NCBI RefSeq assembly: GCF_008297975.1
Contig: NZ_VLNY01000025.1
Coordinates: forward strand, 1-42,672
Source of the DNA: Antrihabitans cavernicola
GTDB lineage: Bacteria > Actinomycetota > Actinomycetes > Mycobacteriales > Mycobacteriaceae
DNA: 42,672 bases
Direction: 5' to 3'
Shown here: piece after piece, positions 15,616 to 23,923 of the stretch
How positions within the stretch are numbered: the first letter of the stretch is position 1
How the letters are laid out: each line of letters starts with the position of its first letter
Program-made: the position numbers and the translations under genes
The notes under the pieces: model-generated
Seen by the model: only the letters and a program-made list of their open reading frames with translations
Told to the model about the DNA's origin: nothing
Databases searched by the model: none

Positions 15616-16104
15616 CTAGCCGACCTGCTGGACCTCGACGGCCGATGCTGCGAGTTTCTCCGACGCTGCGCCGAAGCTCACGCTCAGATCGGCATCGGCC
15701 GTTCGCGCGGAAATCGACGCGAACGCGAGTGCCGCCACTGCGTACATCTCGGCGAGATCCCACGGGTCGGGCTGCGGACCGCGAGGCCCGACGCCAGGCG
15801 GGACCGGCCACTTGTGCGGCCACGGGATCGGTCTGCCGGGTACCGGCGTTCCGCACCAGTCCTCGATCGCCTGCTCGAGCAGGCGCGATTCTGCGCCGTC
15901 TGCTGCCGAACTCGCGGCGGCAGCGATTTGCTGTGCGACGTTGGCCGCGCCCACCTGCAGCGCGATCCTCGGTGGCAGCGGTTGCGGATTCAGCGAGACC
16001 CGATCGATGCGCGACGTGATTGCTGGACCGTGCGGAATCAGCCAATCCCACAGTTCCGGAGGGAAATTGGCGATGATGCTCAAGATCGATTGCTTGTTGT
16101 ACAT
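15616..16104 (-). CDS. Hypothetical protein with Pro-rich centre
   Basis: This 162-residue protein starts MYNKQSILSIIANFPPELWD and contains the segments LNPQPLPPR and WCGTPVPGRPIPWPHKWP. I recognise these as part of an uncharacterised actinobacterial family with Pro/Trp-rich repeats but know of no function. There is no clear signal peptide. It is the first chromosomal gene beyond the prophage and ends 54 bp before the start of the host tRNA-Lys, on the same strand. The 199 bp to the divergent SDR gene hold no recognisable site. Confidence 0.7.
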   Translation of the reverse strand: MYNKQSILSIIANFPPELWDWLIPHGPAITSRIDRVSLNPQPLPPRIALQVGAANVAQQIAAAASSAADGAESRLLEQAIEDWCGTPVPGRPIPWPHKWPVPPGVGPRGPQPDPWDLAEMYAVAALAFASISARTADADLSVSFGAASEKLAASAVEVQQVG

Positions 16105-16303
16105 TGCGACTCCTGGAGCTCGTGGACAAGGTCAGCTCATAGCGTCGGCTCCGCGTCGACATCGGGCATGAGTACGGACTACCCGATTCGGCCGCGCTCT
16201 CGGCGCGATCCGATCGAGTAGTCGCGCGATCTGCCTTCACCATTCCGGCTTCTCGGCGACCACAATGATGTGACGATCTGTTCCAGTACTTCCAGCACTT
16301 TCG

Positions 16304-17323
16304 ATGGGATCGAAATCGATGAATCCGCTCGAGCAAGTTCGGTCAGTAGTCGGCAAACCTGTCCAGGCAGTCAACAAGGCTCTCAACCGGCCGTCGTCCA
16401 CCACACCGCACGGCGTAGCCCGCCTGTTGTTCCCCAAACCGTCTTTGGAGAAAGCGCTCGCGGACAAGGTCGTGATGATCACGGGTGCGTCGTCGGGCAT
16501 CGGTAAGGCCGCGGCACTCGAGATCGGCAGCGCAGGCGGCACCGTCCTCCTCGTCGCGCGCGGTGAGGAGAAGCTGCGTGAGACGGAAGCGGAAGTGGTC
16601 GCAGCCGGCGGAACCGCGTTCGTACACCCCTGCGACCTGACCGACCTGGACGCCATCGACGCACTGGTCTCCGAGGTGATCAACAAGTACGGCCACATCG
16701 ACATCCTGGTCAACAATGCGGGTCGTTCGATTCGGCGGTCGCTGACGCTGTCCTACGACCGGTTCCACGACTTCGAGCGCACCATGCAGCTCAATTACTT
16801 TGCGCCCCTTCGCTTGATGCTCGGCCTGTTGCCGGGTATGCGCGAGCGCGGGTTCGGTCATGTCATCAACATCTCGTCCATCGGTGTACAGACCAAGGTG
16901 CCGCGCTTCGGTGCCTACATCGCGTCGAAAGCGGCACTCGACACCGTCTCCGACGCCTTCCAGGCCGAGACTCAAGACGAGGGTGTTCGCTTCACCACCG
17001 TGCACATGCCGTTGGTGCGGACGCCGATGATCGCGCCGACCACGCTGTACGACAACTTCCCGACGCTCAGTCCCGAAGAAGCCGGACACGTCATCTGCGA
17101 TGCGATCATCGAACGGCCTCGTCGCTACAGTCCGGCGTTCGGTCGGGTCGCGTCGTTCGCCGACTCGATCACGCCGGAGATCATGGACTACGTACGCAAC
17201 AAGGGGTTCAAGATGTTCGCGGACTCGGCATCCGCGTCCGCGCCCGCGCCTGCCGAAGGCGAGGAGAAGGTCTCCGGTGGCAAGAAGATCTTCGTCGATA
17301 TCACCACCGGAAACCACTGGTAG
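16304..17323 (+). CDS. SDR reductase, Rv1543-like (fatty acyl-CoA reductase type)
   Basis: This 339-residue NAD(P)-dependent short-chain dehydrogenase has the cofactor motif TGASSGIG at 60-67, NNAG, and the catalytic Tyr205/Lys209 in YIASK. The N-terminal 55 residues before the Rossmann fold and the C-terminal extension rich in Ala/Pro/Glu match the length and layout of M. tuberculosis Rv1543, annotated as a fatty acyl-CoA reductase. The next gene resembles Rv1544, so the pair is conserved. It probably reduces a lipid carbonyl or thioester; the substrate is not defined. An in-frame ATG at 16319 is an alternative start. Confidence 0.82.
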   Translation: MGSKSMNPLEQVRSVVGKPVQAVNKALNRPSSTTPHGVARLLFPKPSLEKALADKVVMITGASSGIGKAAALEIGSAGGTVLLVARGEEKLRETEAEVVAAGGTAFVHPCDLTDLDAIDALVSEVINKYGHIDILVNNAGRSIRRSLTLSYDRFHDFERTMQLNYFAPLRLMLGLLPGMRERGFGHVINISSIGVQTKVPRFGAYIASKAALDTVSDAFQAETQDEGVRFTTVHMPLVRTPMIAPTTLYDNFPTLSPEEAGHVICDAIIERPRRYSPAFGRVASFADSITPEIMDYVRNKGFKMFADSASASAPAPAEGEEKVSGGKKIFVDITTGNHW

Positions 17324-17347
17324 CAAACCGATGTCAGGAGAGCGTCG

Positions 17348-18151
17348 ATGAGTTTGCCCAACCCCACCACCGATTCGCAGGTGGTGGTCACCGGCGCGTC
17401 GTCCGGCATCGGGACCGAGTTGGCCCGCGGGTTCGCCGCTCGCGGTCACAATGTCGCGCTGGTCGCTCGACGCCGAGACCGGCTGGACAAACTCGCCGAC
17501 GAACTCCGGTCGCGCAATCGCATCAACGTCGAAACCTATCCTCGCGATCTGGGTGATGCGGCACAACGGAAGTCGCTGGTCGACCAGTTGCGGCAGAGTG
17601 TGCGTCGAGTGTCCGGCCTGTGCAACTGCGCAGGATTCGGTACTGCCGGAACGTTTGCCGAGCTTCCTGTCGATCGTGAGCTGGATCAGATCGAGCTGAA
17701 CGTCACGGCGATCGTCGATTTGACGCATGCCTTCGTCGGCTCGATGGTGGAGCACGGTCGCGGCGCAATCCTCAACGTCGCATCCGTCGCCGCCTTCCAG
17801 CCGATTCCGGGACTGGCAACCTATTCGGCGACAAAGGCATTCGTGCAAACCTTCTCCGAGTCGGTGCACGAGGAACTGCGGGGGACAGGCGTGTCGTGCA
17901 CCGTGGTCAGCCCAGGTCCGGTACAGACCGAGTGGGCCGATATCGCGAATGCGCAAGCGGTGATGGTGGGTCCGACGCAAATGGACGCCGAAGATGTTGC
18001 TGAAGCTGCCATCTCGGGCATGGAGAACGGGAAGCGCACCGTCGTACCCGGTTTGGTGCCCAAGGCAATGACATTGGGTGGTCGCTACGCGCCGCGTACG
18101 CTGCTACTTCCGGCGTTGAGTATCGGACGGCGCGTTCGTAAGGGACGCTGA
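17348..18151 (+). CDS. SDR oxidoreductase, Rv1544-like
   Basis: This 267-residue short-chain dehydrogenase has TGASSGIG at 15-22, the motif NCAG in place of NNAG, and Tyr159/Lys163 in YSATK. Length and position next to the preceding SDR match M. tuberculosis Rv1544, a putative ketoacyl reductase. The ATG follows CAGGAGAGCG, 24 bp after the upstream stop, so the two SDRs are probably one operon with the CorA-like gene five bases downstream. The C-terminus is basic (RRVRKGR). Lipid substrate is inferred. Confidence 0.82.
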   Translation: MSLPNPTTDSQVVVTGASSGIGTELARGFAARGHNVALVARRRDRLDKLADELRSRNRINVETYPRDLGDAAQRKSLVDQLRQSVRRVSGLCNCAGFGTAGTFAELPVDRELDQIELNVTAIVDLTHAFVGSMVEHGRGAILNVASVAAFQPIPGLATYSATKAFVQTFSESVHEELRGTGVSCTVVSPGPVQTEWADIANAQAVMVGPTQMDAEDVAEAAISGMENGKRTVVPGLVPKAMTLGGRYAPRTLLLPALSIGRRVRKGR

Positions 18152-18155
18152 GGGA

Positions 18156-19175
18156 GTGGCTGCCCCGTCGGTGTCGTGTGAACTCAACAACCGTGTCTAC
18201 CGAGGCGATGCCTTGGTGGCGCACAATGTTTCGCTCGACGAGCTGACCGAGTTGCGACACGACGATTCGCTGGTGGTGTGGTTCGACCTGCTCGCGCCGT
18301 CGAGCGACGACTTGAAGAACCTCGGCCCTTTGCTCGGCGGTCAGGTGGAGTTGCATCGATTGGCGATCGAGTCGGCGTTGTCGTCGCGGAGCCGGCCTCG
18401 GCTGGTGCGGTTTGCGGGTCACAAGATGCTGCATACGCGATCGGCACGGCTCGCCGACGAGGATCTCGAGCGCGACGATCGAATTCTCACCACCGACATC
18501 ACGCTGTTCATCCTCGATCGGACGCTGGTGACGATCCGGTCCGACGACGGCTTTCCACTCGCTCCTGTACTGGAAGCGTGGGACGACAACGCCGATCTGG
18601 CCGGGCACGGCGTGCCATTTCTGCTGCACGGACTGCTCGACAAGGTGGTCAGCGGCTATCTCGATGTGCTCGACACGCTCGACGAGCGGATCAGCGATCT
18701 GGAAGACGAATTGCTCGAGTCGTCGGCCCCTATCCGTGTCATCCAGCGGGGTACCTTCACGCAGCGTCGCGCGGTGACCGGTTTGTCGCGAATCGTTCTG
18801 CCGATGAACGAAGTGTTCGGAACTCTCGTCCGCAGCGGCGCGCACCCCAACGATTCGGACATGGTGCCCTACTACCAGGACGTTTACGACCACGCGTTGC
18901 GGGCGACCGAGCGCATCGACGGACTCCGCGACACGATCGAATCGATCCTGTCGACCGGGCTGGCGATGCAGGGTAATTCGTTGAATGAAACAATGAAGAA
19001 GCTCACCGCGTGGGCCGCGATCATTGCGGTACCGACGGGCGTCACTGGCTACTTCGGCCAGAATGTCCCTTTTCCGGGATACGACGCGCGTCTAGGATTT
19101 TGGCTCAGCACGGTGCTACTGCTTGGACTCGGGTTCGGCCTATGGTTGAGTTTCAAGCGGCGCGATTGGCTGTAG
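18156..19175 (+). CDS. CorA-like divalent cation transporter with GQN motif
   Basis: This 339-residue protein has the CorA layout: an N-terminal alpha/beta cytoplasmic domain, a long helical stalk (about 150-280), and two C-terminal membrane helices (about 280-300 and 312-330) with a basic end KRRDWL. The loop that normally reads GMN is YFGQN here, with Gly301-Gln302-Asn303. The replacement is seen in some actinobacterial CorA/ZntB relatives, so selectivity for Mg, Zn or another ion is open. The GTG start lies five bases after the SDR stop, suggesting one transcript. Confidence 0.85.
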   Translation: MAAPSVSCELNNRVYRGDALVAHNVSLDELTELRHDDSLVVWFDLLAPSSDDLKNLGPLLGGQVELHRLAIESALSSRSRPRLVRFAGHKMLHTRSARLADEDLERDDRILTTDITLFILDRTLVTIRSDDGFPLAPVLEAWDDNADLAGHGVPFLLHGLLDKVVSGYLDVLDTLDERISDLEDELLESSAPIRVIQRGTFTQRRAVTGLSRIVLPMNEVFGTLVRSGAHPNDSDMVPYYQDVYDHALRATERIDGLRDTIESILSTGLAMQGNSLNETMKKLTAWAAIIAVPTGVTGYFGQNVPFPGYDARLGFWLSTVLLLGLGFGLWLSFKRRDWL

Positions 19176-19276
19176 GCCAATTGCGGCTCGACCGACATAT
19201 GATGCCGCAGGAGGCAGGAACCGCGTTGTAGCAGAATGCCCGGGTGCGCACCCCCTGCAGCGCACCCAGGCACCCC

Positions 19277-19298
19277 AAATATACCACTCGGTGTGTTT
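19277..19298. promoter_or_regulatory. Possible autoregulatory element for the butyrolactone-receptor gene
   Basis: Two 11-bp half sites, AAATATACCAC and TCGGTGTGTTT, match as an inverted repeat at 7 of 11 positions. The AxACC/GGTxTxT character resembles the ARE sites bound by ArpA/ScbR-type receptors. It lies about 150 bp before the TetR start. The rest of the 274-bp gap (19,176-19,449) shows no gene. Confidence 0.35.
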
Positions 19299-19449
19299 TC
19301 GGTTTTGTCACCCAGCGTACGTATCGCGAGCTCGCGGCGGTGCCCGTAACCTGGTGATTTCCCCGTGAACCGCCACGATGACGTCGCCGCGTTGCACGAG
19401 TCCTCTCGTACTACGTAAAGGGCGTCAGGGCTTCGGAGGCGATTGAGGC

Positions 19450-20115
19450 ATGGCACGGCAGCAAGAGCGGGCCCGCCGTACCCGCGCGGCGATCATCGGA
19501 TCGGCCGCTGTCGAGTTCGGCAAGAGCGGGTACTCCGCTGCGTCCTTGAATCGAATTCTGGAAGGGTCGCATGCCACCAAGGGTGCGATGTATTTCCACT
19601 TCGACTCGAAGGAAGATCTTGCGCGGGCTGTCATGGAGACGGCGCTGGAGCGCTACGCGCAGACCACCGATCGGTGGATGGCGCGTGGCGAGCTGGAACC
19701 CTTCGAGATTCTCCACGGCATGCTCGACGAGCTGGCTCTTCGTTTTCAGACCGACGCGGTTGTGCAAGCCGAGTTCCGACTGATCATCGAGCCCGAGTTC
19801 TACAGCGATGTGCAGTCCGGTGGCGGCAGCGTGTGGGGCAAGGCGACGTACGTCCTCGCCACGCGTGCCAAGGAGCGCGGAATGCTGCGAGCCGACACGG
19901 ATCCCGAGAAGTTCACGCGCATGCTTGCCGCGGTGACGGCGGGCCAGCGCTATATGACGGATCTGCTGTCCGAACGCGACGACCTTCGCTCCCGCTTCGA
20001 AGAGGGCTTCGGCGTGATCCTCGAGGCCATGGCGACACCCGAATGGTTGGAGCGATGGAAGCGCACCGGATGGCAGTTCGGAGCTCGCATCGAAGACGTC
20101 GATACAGGCTCCTAG
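19450..20115 (+). CDS. TetR regulator of the gamma-butyrolactone receptor type (ScbR/ArpA-like)
   Basis: This 221-residue protein has an N-terminal TetR helix-turn-helix (RTRAAIIGSAAVEFGKSGYS ... GAMYFHFDSKEDLARAV). The phrases RARRTR near the start, YSAASLNRILEGS and KGAMYFHF are typical of receptors that bind gamma-butyrolactone signals. The C-terminal ligand domain includes the Trp-containing stretch GSVWGKATYVLATRAKERG. Related receptors control quorum-like signalling and secondary metabolism, and a gbl system is known in Rhodococcus jostii. No synthase gene lies nearby. The ATG at 19450 follows a GGAGGCGATTGAGGC leader. Confidence 0.78.
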   Translation: MARQQERARRTRAAIIGSAAVEFGKSGYSAASLNRILEGSHATKGAMYFHFDSKEDLARAVMETALERYAQTTDRWMARGELEPFEILHGMLDELALRFQTDAVVQAEFRLIIEPEFYSDVQSGGGSVWGKATYVLATRAKERGMLRADTDPEKFTRMLAAVTAGQRYMTDLLSERDDLRSRFEEGFGVILEAMATPEWLERWKRTGWQFGARIEDVDTGS

Positions 20116-20224
20116 CCAGCGAATTTGGGAATTCGTTCACGGGTGTCTTAAGCTATCCCAGCTCCCAACGGAACGCCGTTGGAGGTACTGGTCGGAGTGC
20201 TGAGATAGCGTAAGTACACGGCAG

Positions 20225-20297
20225 GCCCCCTTCGTCTAGCGGCCTAGGACGCCGCCCTTTCAAGGCGGTAGCGCGGGTTCGAATCCCGTAGGGGGTA
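20225..20297 (+). tRNA. tRNA-Glu (TTC)
   Basis: A full cloverleaf with acceptor GCCCCCT pairing with AGGGGGT, D arm TCGTCTAGCGGCCTAGGA, anticodon loop CTTTCAA giving TTC, and T arm GGGTTCGAATCCC. It is the first of three tRNAs in the order Glu-Asp-Phe common in Mycobacteriales. CCA is not encoded. Confidence 0.97.
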
Positions 20298-20370
20298 CGC
20301 ACGGCCGGTTTTACAGTTTTACAGAGCTCGAAAAAGAAGTTCGAAACACAGCTTTGCAGCAACAACGCAA

Positions 20371-20444
20371 GGCCCTGTGGCGCAGTTGGTTAGCGCGCCG
20401 CCCTGTCACGGCGGAGGTCGCGGGTTCGAGTCCCGTCAGGGTCG
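20371..20444 (+). tRNA. tRNA-Asp (GTC)
   Basis: The acceptor GGCCCTG pairs with CAGGGTC, the anticodon loop CTGTCAC gives GTC, and the T arm reads GGGTTCGAGTCCC. It follows tRNA-Glu by 73 bp and is probably co-transcribed with it. Confidence 0.97.
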
Positions 20445-20501
20445 CAAATCTCGTTGGCAACAACGATTTATGCGATTGGCATTGAAGTTCGGGTGCCGTC
20501 C

Positions 20502-20578
20502 GGCCAGGTAGCTCAGTTGGTACGAGCGTCCGCCTGAAAAGCGGAAGGTCGCCGGTTCGATCCCGGCCCTGGCCACCA
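20502..20578 (+). tRNA. tRNA-Phe (GAA)
   Basis: The acceptor GGCCAGG pairs with CCTGGCC, the anticodon loop CTGAAAA gives GAA, the T arm reads CGGTTCGATCCCG, and CCA is encoded at 20576-20578. It is the last tRNA of the cluster. The following 188 bp hold no recognisable gene. Confidence 0.97.
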
Positions 20579-20766
20579 ACACTTGTTTACTGCAACGCGC
20601 AGGTTGTGTACGCATCGCACCCGTAGCAACCGAAGCGGGATGTGCAGAAAGTGCGTGGCGTCGTCGCATCCGTCCCACACGCTCGGTTCGTCAACCTGAT
20701 CCGCACATCGGCTGAAAGTGACACAGTTGCATGAGTGACTTGTCCAATTTCAGCTGAGGCGGGTGG

Positions 20767-21150
20767 ATGAACCTAGAAAAAGTGGTCTTCGGATTCTTCG
20801 TGTTGCTCGCTGCGACATTGAATTTCGGGTTCTTCATCGGTGACATGTCCGATCCGGCGCTGCACAACATCTTCGAGCTGTTTGCCGCGTTGACGATCAG
20901 CCTGATCGCGACCGTACTGAAGTTCGGCGACCGGACTCAGCTCGGTGCGATTCATCTCGCCACCAGCCTGGTAGCGGATCTCCAGCTCGCCGCGGCCGGG
21001 CTGGTCTGGGTGTTCGCCGAACAGATCGTCGGACACGGCATGACGGCAGGCTCGACAGCCAGCATGGTGTCGTTGTCGGGTGGCGCACTGCTCGCGAACC
21101 TGGTCTCGGTCGTTCTGCTGGTTTCCGAGACTCTGACGTTCCGCCGCTGA
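20767..21150 (+). CDS. DUF6394-like four-helix membrane protein
   Basis: This 127-residue protein starts MNLEKVVFGFFVLLAATLNF and has about four hydrophobic segments (4-25, 37-54, 72-95, 102-124). The segments TVLKFGDRT and HLATSLVADLQL are characteristic of the uncharacterised DUF6394 family as I remember it. It lies 15 bp before the potassium channel gene and is probably co-expressed, which suggests an accessory subunit; that is inference. Confidence 0.7.
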   Translation: MNLEKVVFGFFVLLAATLNFGFFIGDMSDPALHNIFELFAALTISLIATVLKFGDRTQLGAIHLATSLVADLQLAAAGLVWVFAEQIVGHGMTAGSTASMVSLSGGALLANLVSVVLLVSETLTFRR

Positions 21151-21165
21151 CCGGACGCTGCGACC

Positions 21166-23004
21166 ATGGCCAACCCGCTGCTGATCGCGCTGCGCCAGTT
21201 CGGTGCCCGAAAGCCGGTGCGGCTTCCTGCGTCCGAGCTGGAGCAACAGGATTTCACCCCGCCGTCTGCCGCGATCTTCCTCGTCATGCGGCGTATGCGC
21301 GCACCCCTGATCACCCTCATCGTCCTGTTCGCGATCAGTGTGATCGGCCTGGCGCTCATTCCGGGTGTCGATGCGGACGGCAACCCGGCCCGGATGACGC
21401 TGTTCGACTCGTTCTACGTGATCAGCTACACGGCCACGACGATCGGGTTCGGCGAATTGCCGTTTCCGTTCACTATCGCGCAACGGCTCTGGTTGACGAT
21501 CTCCATCTATCTTTCCGTCGTCGGCTGGGCCTACGCGATCGGATCGGTGCTGACGATGTTGGGCGACTCCGCATTCCGTCGGGCGTTGGCGTTGCAGCGC
21601 TTCGCCCGGAAGGTGTCGCGGCTGCGGGAGCCGTTTCTGTTGTTGGCGGGCTACGGGCAGGCGGGTCGGCTTTTGGTGACGGCGTTCGACGAACTGGACC
21701 AGCGTGTCGTGGTCGTCGACAAATCCGACGAGCGGATCGAGGCGCTCGATCTCGAGCCGCTCCACGCCGACATTCCGGTGCTCGTTGCCGATGCCGCGAG
21801 TCCGCACCTGCTGAGTCTTGCCGGGCTCGGCAACGCGAATTGCGTTGGCGTCCTTGCACTCACCGACAACGACGAGACCAACCTGACTATCTCGATGACC
21901 GCAGCCCTGCTGCGCCCGGAACTACCGGTGTTCGCGCGCACAGATTCGGCAACCACCACCGAAAGACTCCGCGCGTTCGGTACCCCGACGGTGGTCAACC
22001 CATTCGATCTGTTCGGTGACCATCTGCGGGTGGCGCTGCGTGCTCCTGCCACGTATCAACTGCTCGAATGGCTCGAGGCTGGGCCGGGTGCGCAACTGCC
22101 GCAACGGGGAAGGCTCCCACCGAACGGACGCTGGATCATGTGCGGCTACGGCCGATTCGGCCGCGAACTGACCGAAGATCTGCGCACGGCCGGGCTGGAA
22201 GTGACCGTCATCGAATCGGCGGAAACCGACGAAGAGGTGATCGCAGGGGATGCGTCCGAACTGCGCGTTCTGGAACAGGCCCGCCTCGATACTGCGATCG
22301 GTCTGGTCGCCGGAACGGACAACGACACGACGAACCTGTCCATCCTCGCCAACGCGCGGCAGCTGAACTCGGAGCTGTTTCTCGCCGCCCGGCAGAATCG
22401 GCGATCCAATGCCGCGCTGTTCCGGGCAATGCATGTCGACACCCTGCTCGTGCCGACCGAAGTGGTTGCGCACCAGGTCTATGCGCAGATCAGCACGCCC
22501 CTGCTCTGGCGATTTCTGCGCGAGGTACCCGCCCGCGGCAACGACTGGGCCGCCGAGTTGGTGGATCGGCTCCACCGACACTGCGGCCAGGCGCTGCCCG
22601 CGTTGTGGAAGGTTGCGCTCGACGGTACCCACGCCCCAGCCCTCGTCGACCTGTTGCAGGAAGGTCAGGTCACGCTCGGCGGGTTGCTTCGCGACCCCGA
22701 GGACAGAAATCGGCGGCTGAGCATCGTGCCGCTCTTGCTTGCTCGGGGCGAGGGGACCATCCTCTGCCCCGACGACGACGTTGAACTCGCCATGGGCGAC
22801 GAACTCCTGTTCGCGGGTAACGGCCACGCTCGACGAGAACTCAATCTGACGATGATGGTCGACTCGACTGCCATCTACGTCGTGCTCGATCGGCATGTTC
22901 CGTCGGGCCTGCTGTGGCGGACGCTGTCCCGCCGATTCGGACCAGGACGGGGACCTGATCGAGTGACATTCCTCCCGGTATCCGGGAGGAATCGCAACCG
23001 ATGA
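21166..23004 (+). CDS. Two-RCK potassium channel protein
   Basis: This 612-residue protein has two membrane helices flanking a pore loop with selectivity filter TIGFGE at 92-97, then two regulator-of-conductance (TrkA-N) domains. RCK1 begins about 162 (LLLAGYGQAGRLLV) and RCK2 about 324 (IMCGYGRFGRELT). TrkA-C-like parts lie near the C-terminus. The layout matches prokaryotic ligand-gated K+ channels but with two RCK units in a single chain. It follows the DUF6394-like gene closely. The final residues are encoded inside a perfect hairpin, so the exact C-terminus overlaps a terminator. Confidence 0.88.
   Translation: MANPLLIALRQFGARKPVRLPASELEQQDFTPPSAAIFLVMRRMRAPLITLIVLFAISVIGLALIPGVDADGNPARMTLFDSFYVISYTATTIGFGELPFPFTIAQRLWLTISIYLSVVGWAYAIGSVLTMLGDSAFRRALALQRFARKVSRLREPFLLLAGYGQAGRLLVTAFDELDQRVVVVDKSDERIEALDLEPLHADIPVLVADAASPHLLSLAGLGNANCVGVLALTDNDETNLTISMTAALLRPELPVFARTDSATTTERLRAFGTPTVVNPFDLFGDHLRVALRAPATYQLLEWLEAGPGAQLPQRGRLPPNGRWIMCGYGRFGRELTEDLRTAGLEVTVIESAETDEEVIAGDASELRVLEQARLDTAIGLVAGTDNDTTNLSILANARQLNSELFLAARQNRRSNAALFRAMHVDTLLVPTEVVAHQVYAQISTPLLWRFLREVPARGNDWAAELVDRLHRHCGQALPALWKVALDGTHAPALVDLLQEGQVTLGGLLRDPEDRNRRLSIVPLLLARGEGTILCPDDDVELAMGDELLFAGNGHARRELNLTMMVDSTAIYVVLDRHVPSGLLWRTLSRRFGPGRGPDRVTFLPVSGRNRNR
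22968..22992 (+). terminator. Hairpin overlapping the end of the channel gene
   Basis: ATTCCTCCCGG and CCGGGAGGAAT form a perfect 11-bp stem around the loop TAT. It lies 12 bases before the channel stop. No T tract follows. It may act as a terminator for the channel operon or as an mRNA 3' end stabiliser. Confidence 0.55.
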
Positions 23005-23022
23005 CCAACGAGGCCGGAACCC

Positions 23023-23039
23023 ACCGACATATCGTCGGT
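23023..23039. promoter_or_regulatory. Inverted repeat just before the MpaB-like gene
   Basis: ACCGAC-ATATC-GTCGGT is a perfect 6-bp inverted repeat with a 5-bp spacer, ending three bases before the ATG at 23042. It occupies the usual ribosome-site position, so it could hide the start in a hairpin or serve as an operator. Confidence 0.35.
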
Positions 23040-23041
23040 TC

Positions 23042-23923
23042 ATGAGAGGACTCGCCTCGCGGCGCTGGGCGCGCGATTCCATCGCCGCCCTCGATCCCGT
23101 CGCCGACAACGAGCGGATCACGCACCTGAGCGCGGAAGTCCGCTACGGCGACCCGATGTTGACCGCGGCGTTGTATACCGTCGCGTTCTGCCGACAGATG
23201 GCTGTTCCGTCTATCGCGAAGGTGGTCCATCGCGGTGGCCGCGGTCCGATCATGCGTGATACGCGCAAGCGCAACGACGACACCATGGTGTTCTTCGGTG
23301 AGTTCATGCGCAGTGGGTATTCGTCGGATCGTGGTCGAGCCGCGATCGAGCGGCTCAACCGGATCCACGCGCCATTCCCGATCACCAACGATCAAAGCCT
23401 CTACACGTTGGCGTCGCTGGCTTTCGAAGCCGATCGCATTCCGGCGCGGTTCGGTGTGAAGTTGTTGTCCCGCAACGAGATGGAGGCGAACTATCGCTTC
23501 TGGTGCGGCGTCGGAACGGCGATGGGCCTGCACGATATTCCGCCTACCTACGACGAATTCTCGGCGTGGGCGCGCGAGTACGAACGCGCAAATTGGGCGT
23601 ACTCGCCGGGTGGGAGCGCGGTTGCACGGACCATGATCGACGACTATGCCGCGCGGTGGTTACCTTCTCGACTGCGCTTCCTCGCCCGCACGTTCGTCGC
23701 GACCCTGTGCGACGACGAGTTGCTCGACACGCTCGAACTTCGTAAGCCAAGCCGGTCCGCGCGTGCGTGCACCGGTATCGCATTGCGCGCGTACACCATT
23801 GGGCGCAGGGCCCTCCCGACGCGGCCGATCGGTCGTGGAGCGATCATTACGGTCAGGTGTACGGGAGTTGCCCGCACATCGCCGACGTCGGGTACCGCGG
23901 GGGCGCTCAGTAATCTGCTTTGA
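23042..23923 (+). CDS. MpaB-like oxygenase (DUF2236 family)
   Basis: This 293-residue protein shows the DUF2236/MpaB' signature: LTAALYTVAF ... RDTRKRNDDTM ... NRIHAPFPITNDQSLYTLAS ... SRNEMEANYRFW ... PPTYDEF. The family includes latex-clearing protein and the mycophenolate oxygenase MpaB and is thought to use haem with conserved His/Arg. The Asn-Arg-x-His segment is intact. No ribosome site precedes the ATG, and a short out-of-frame ATG frame at 23001 overlaps the start. The last 55 residues are Arg/Thr-rich and less family-like. It overlaps the convergent lipoprotein gene by 17 bases. Confidence 0.75.
   Translation: MRGLASRRWARDSIAALDPVADNERITHLSAEVRYGDPMLTAALYTVAFCRQMAVPSIAKVVHRGGRGPIMRDTRKRNDDTMVFFGEFMRSGYSSDRGRAAIERLNRIHAPFPITNDQSLYTLASLAFEADRIPARFGVKLLSRNEMEANYRFWCGVGTAMGLHDIPPTYDEFSAWAREYERANWAYSPGGSAVARTMIDDYAARWLPSRLRFLARTFVATLCDDELLDTLELRKPSRSARACTGIALRAYTIGRRALPTRPIGRGAIITVRCTGVARTSPTSGTAGALSNLL

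Noticed and set aside
16343-17980. 545-residue reverse frame opposite the two SDR genes
   Set aside because: It is His/Arg-rich shadow sequence opposite two intact SDR genes with clear motifs.
19176-19449. Reverse 135-residue frame opposite the CorA end and the regulator leader
   Set aside because: It is antisense to the CorA-like C-terminus and shows no family features.
20773-21807. 344-residue reverse frame opposite the DUF6394-like and channel genes
   Set aside because: Low-complexity Arg/Gln/Asp composition; both forward genes show membrane helices and a selectivity filter.
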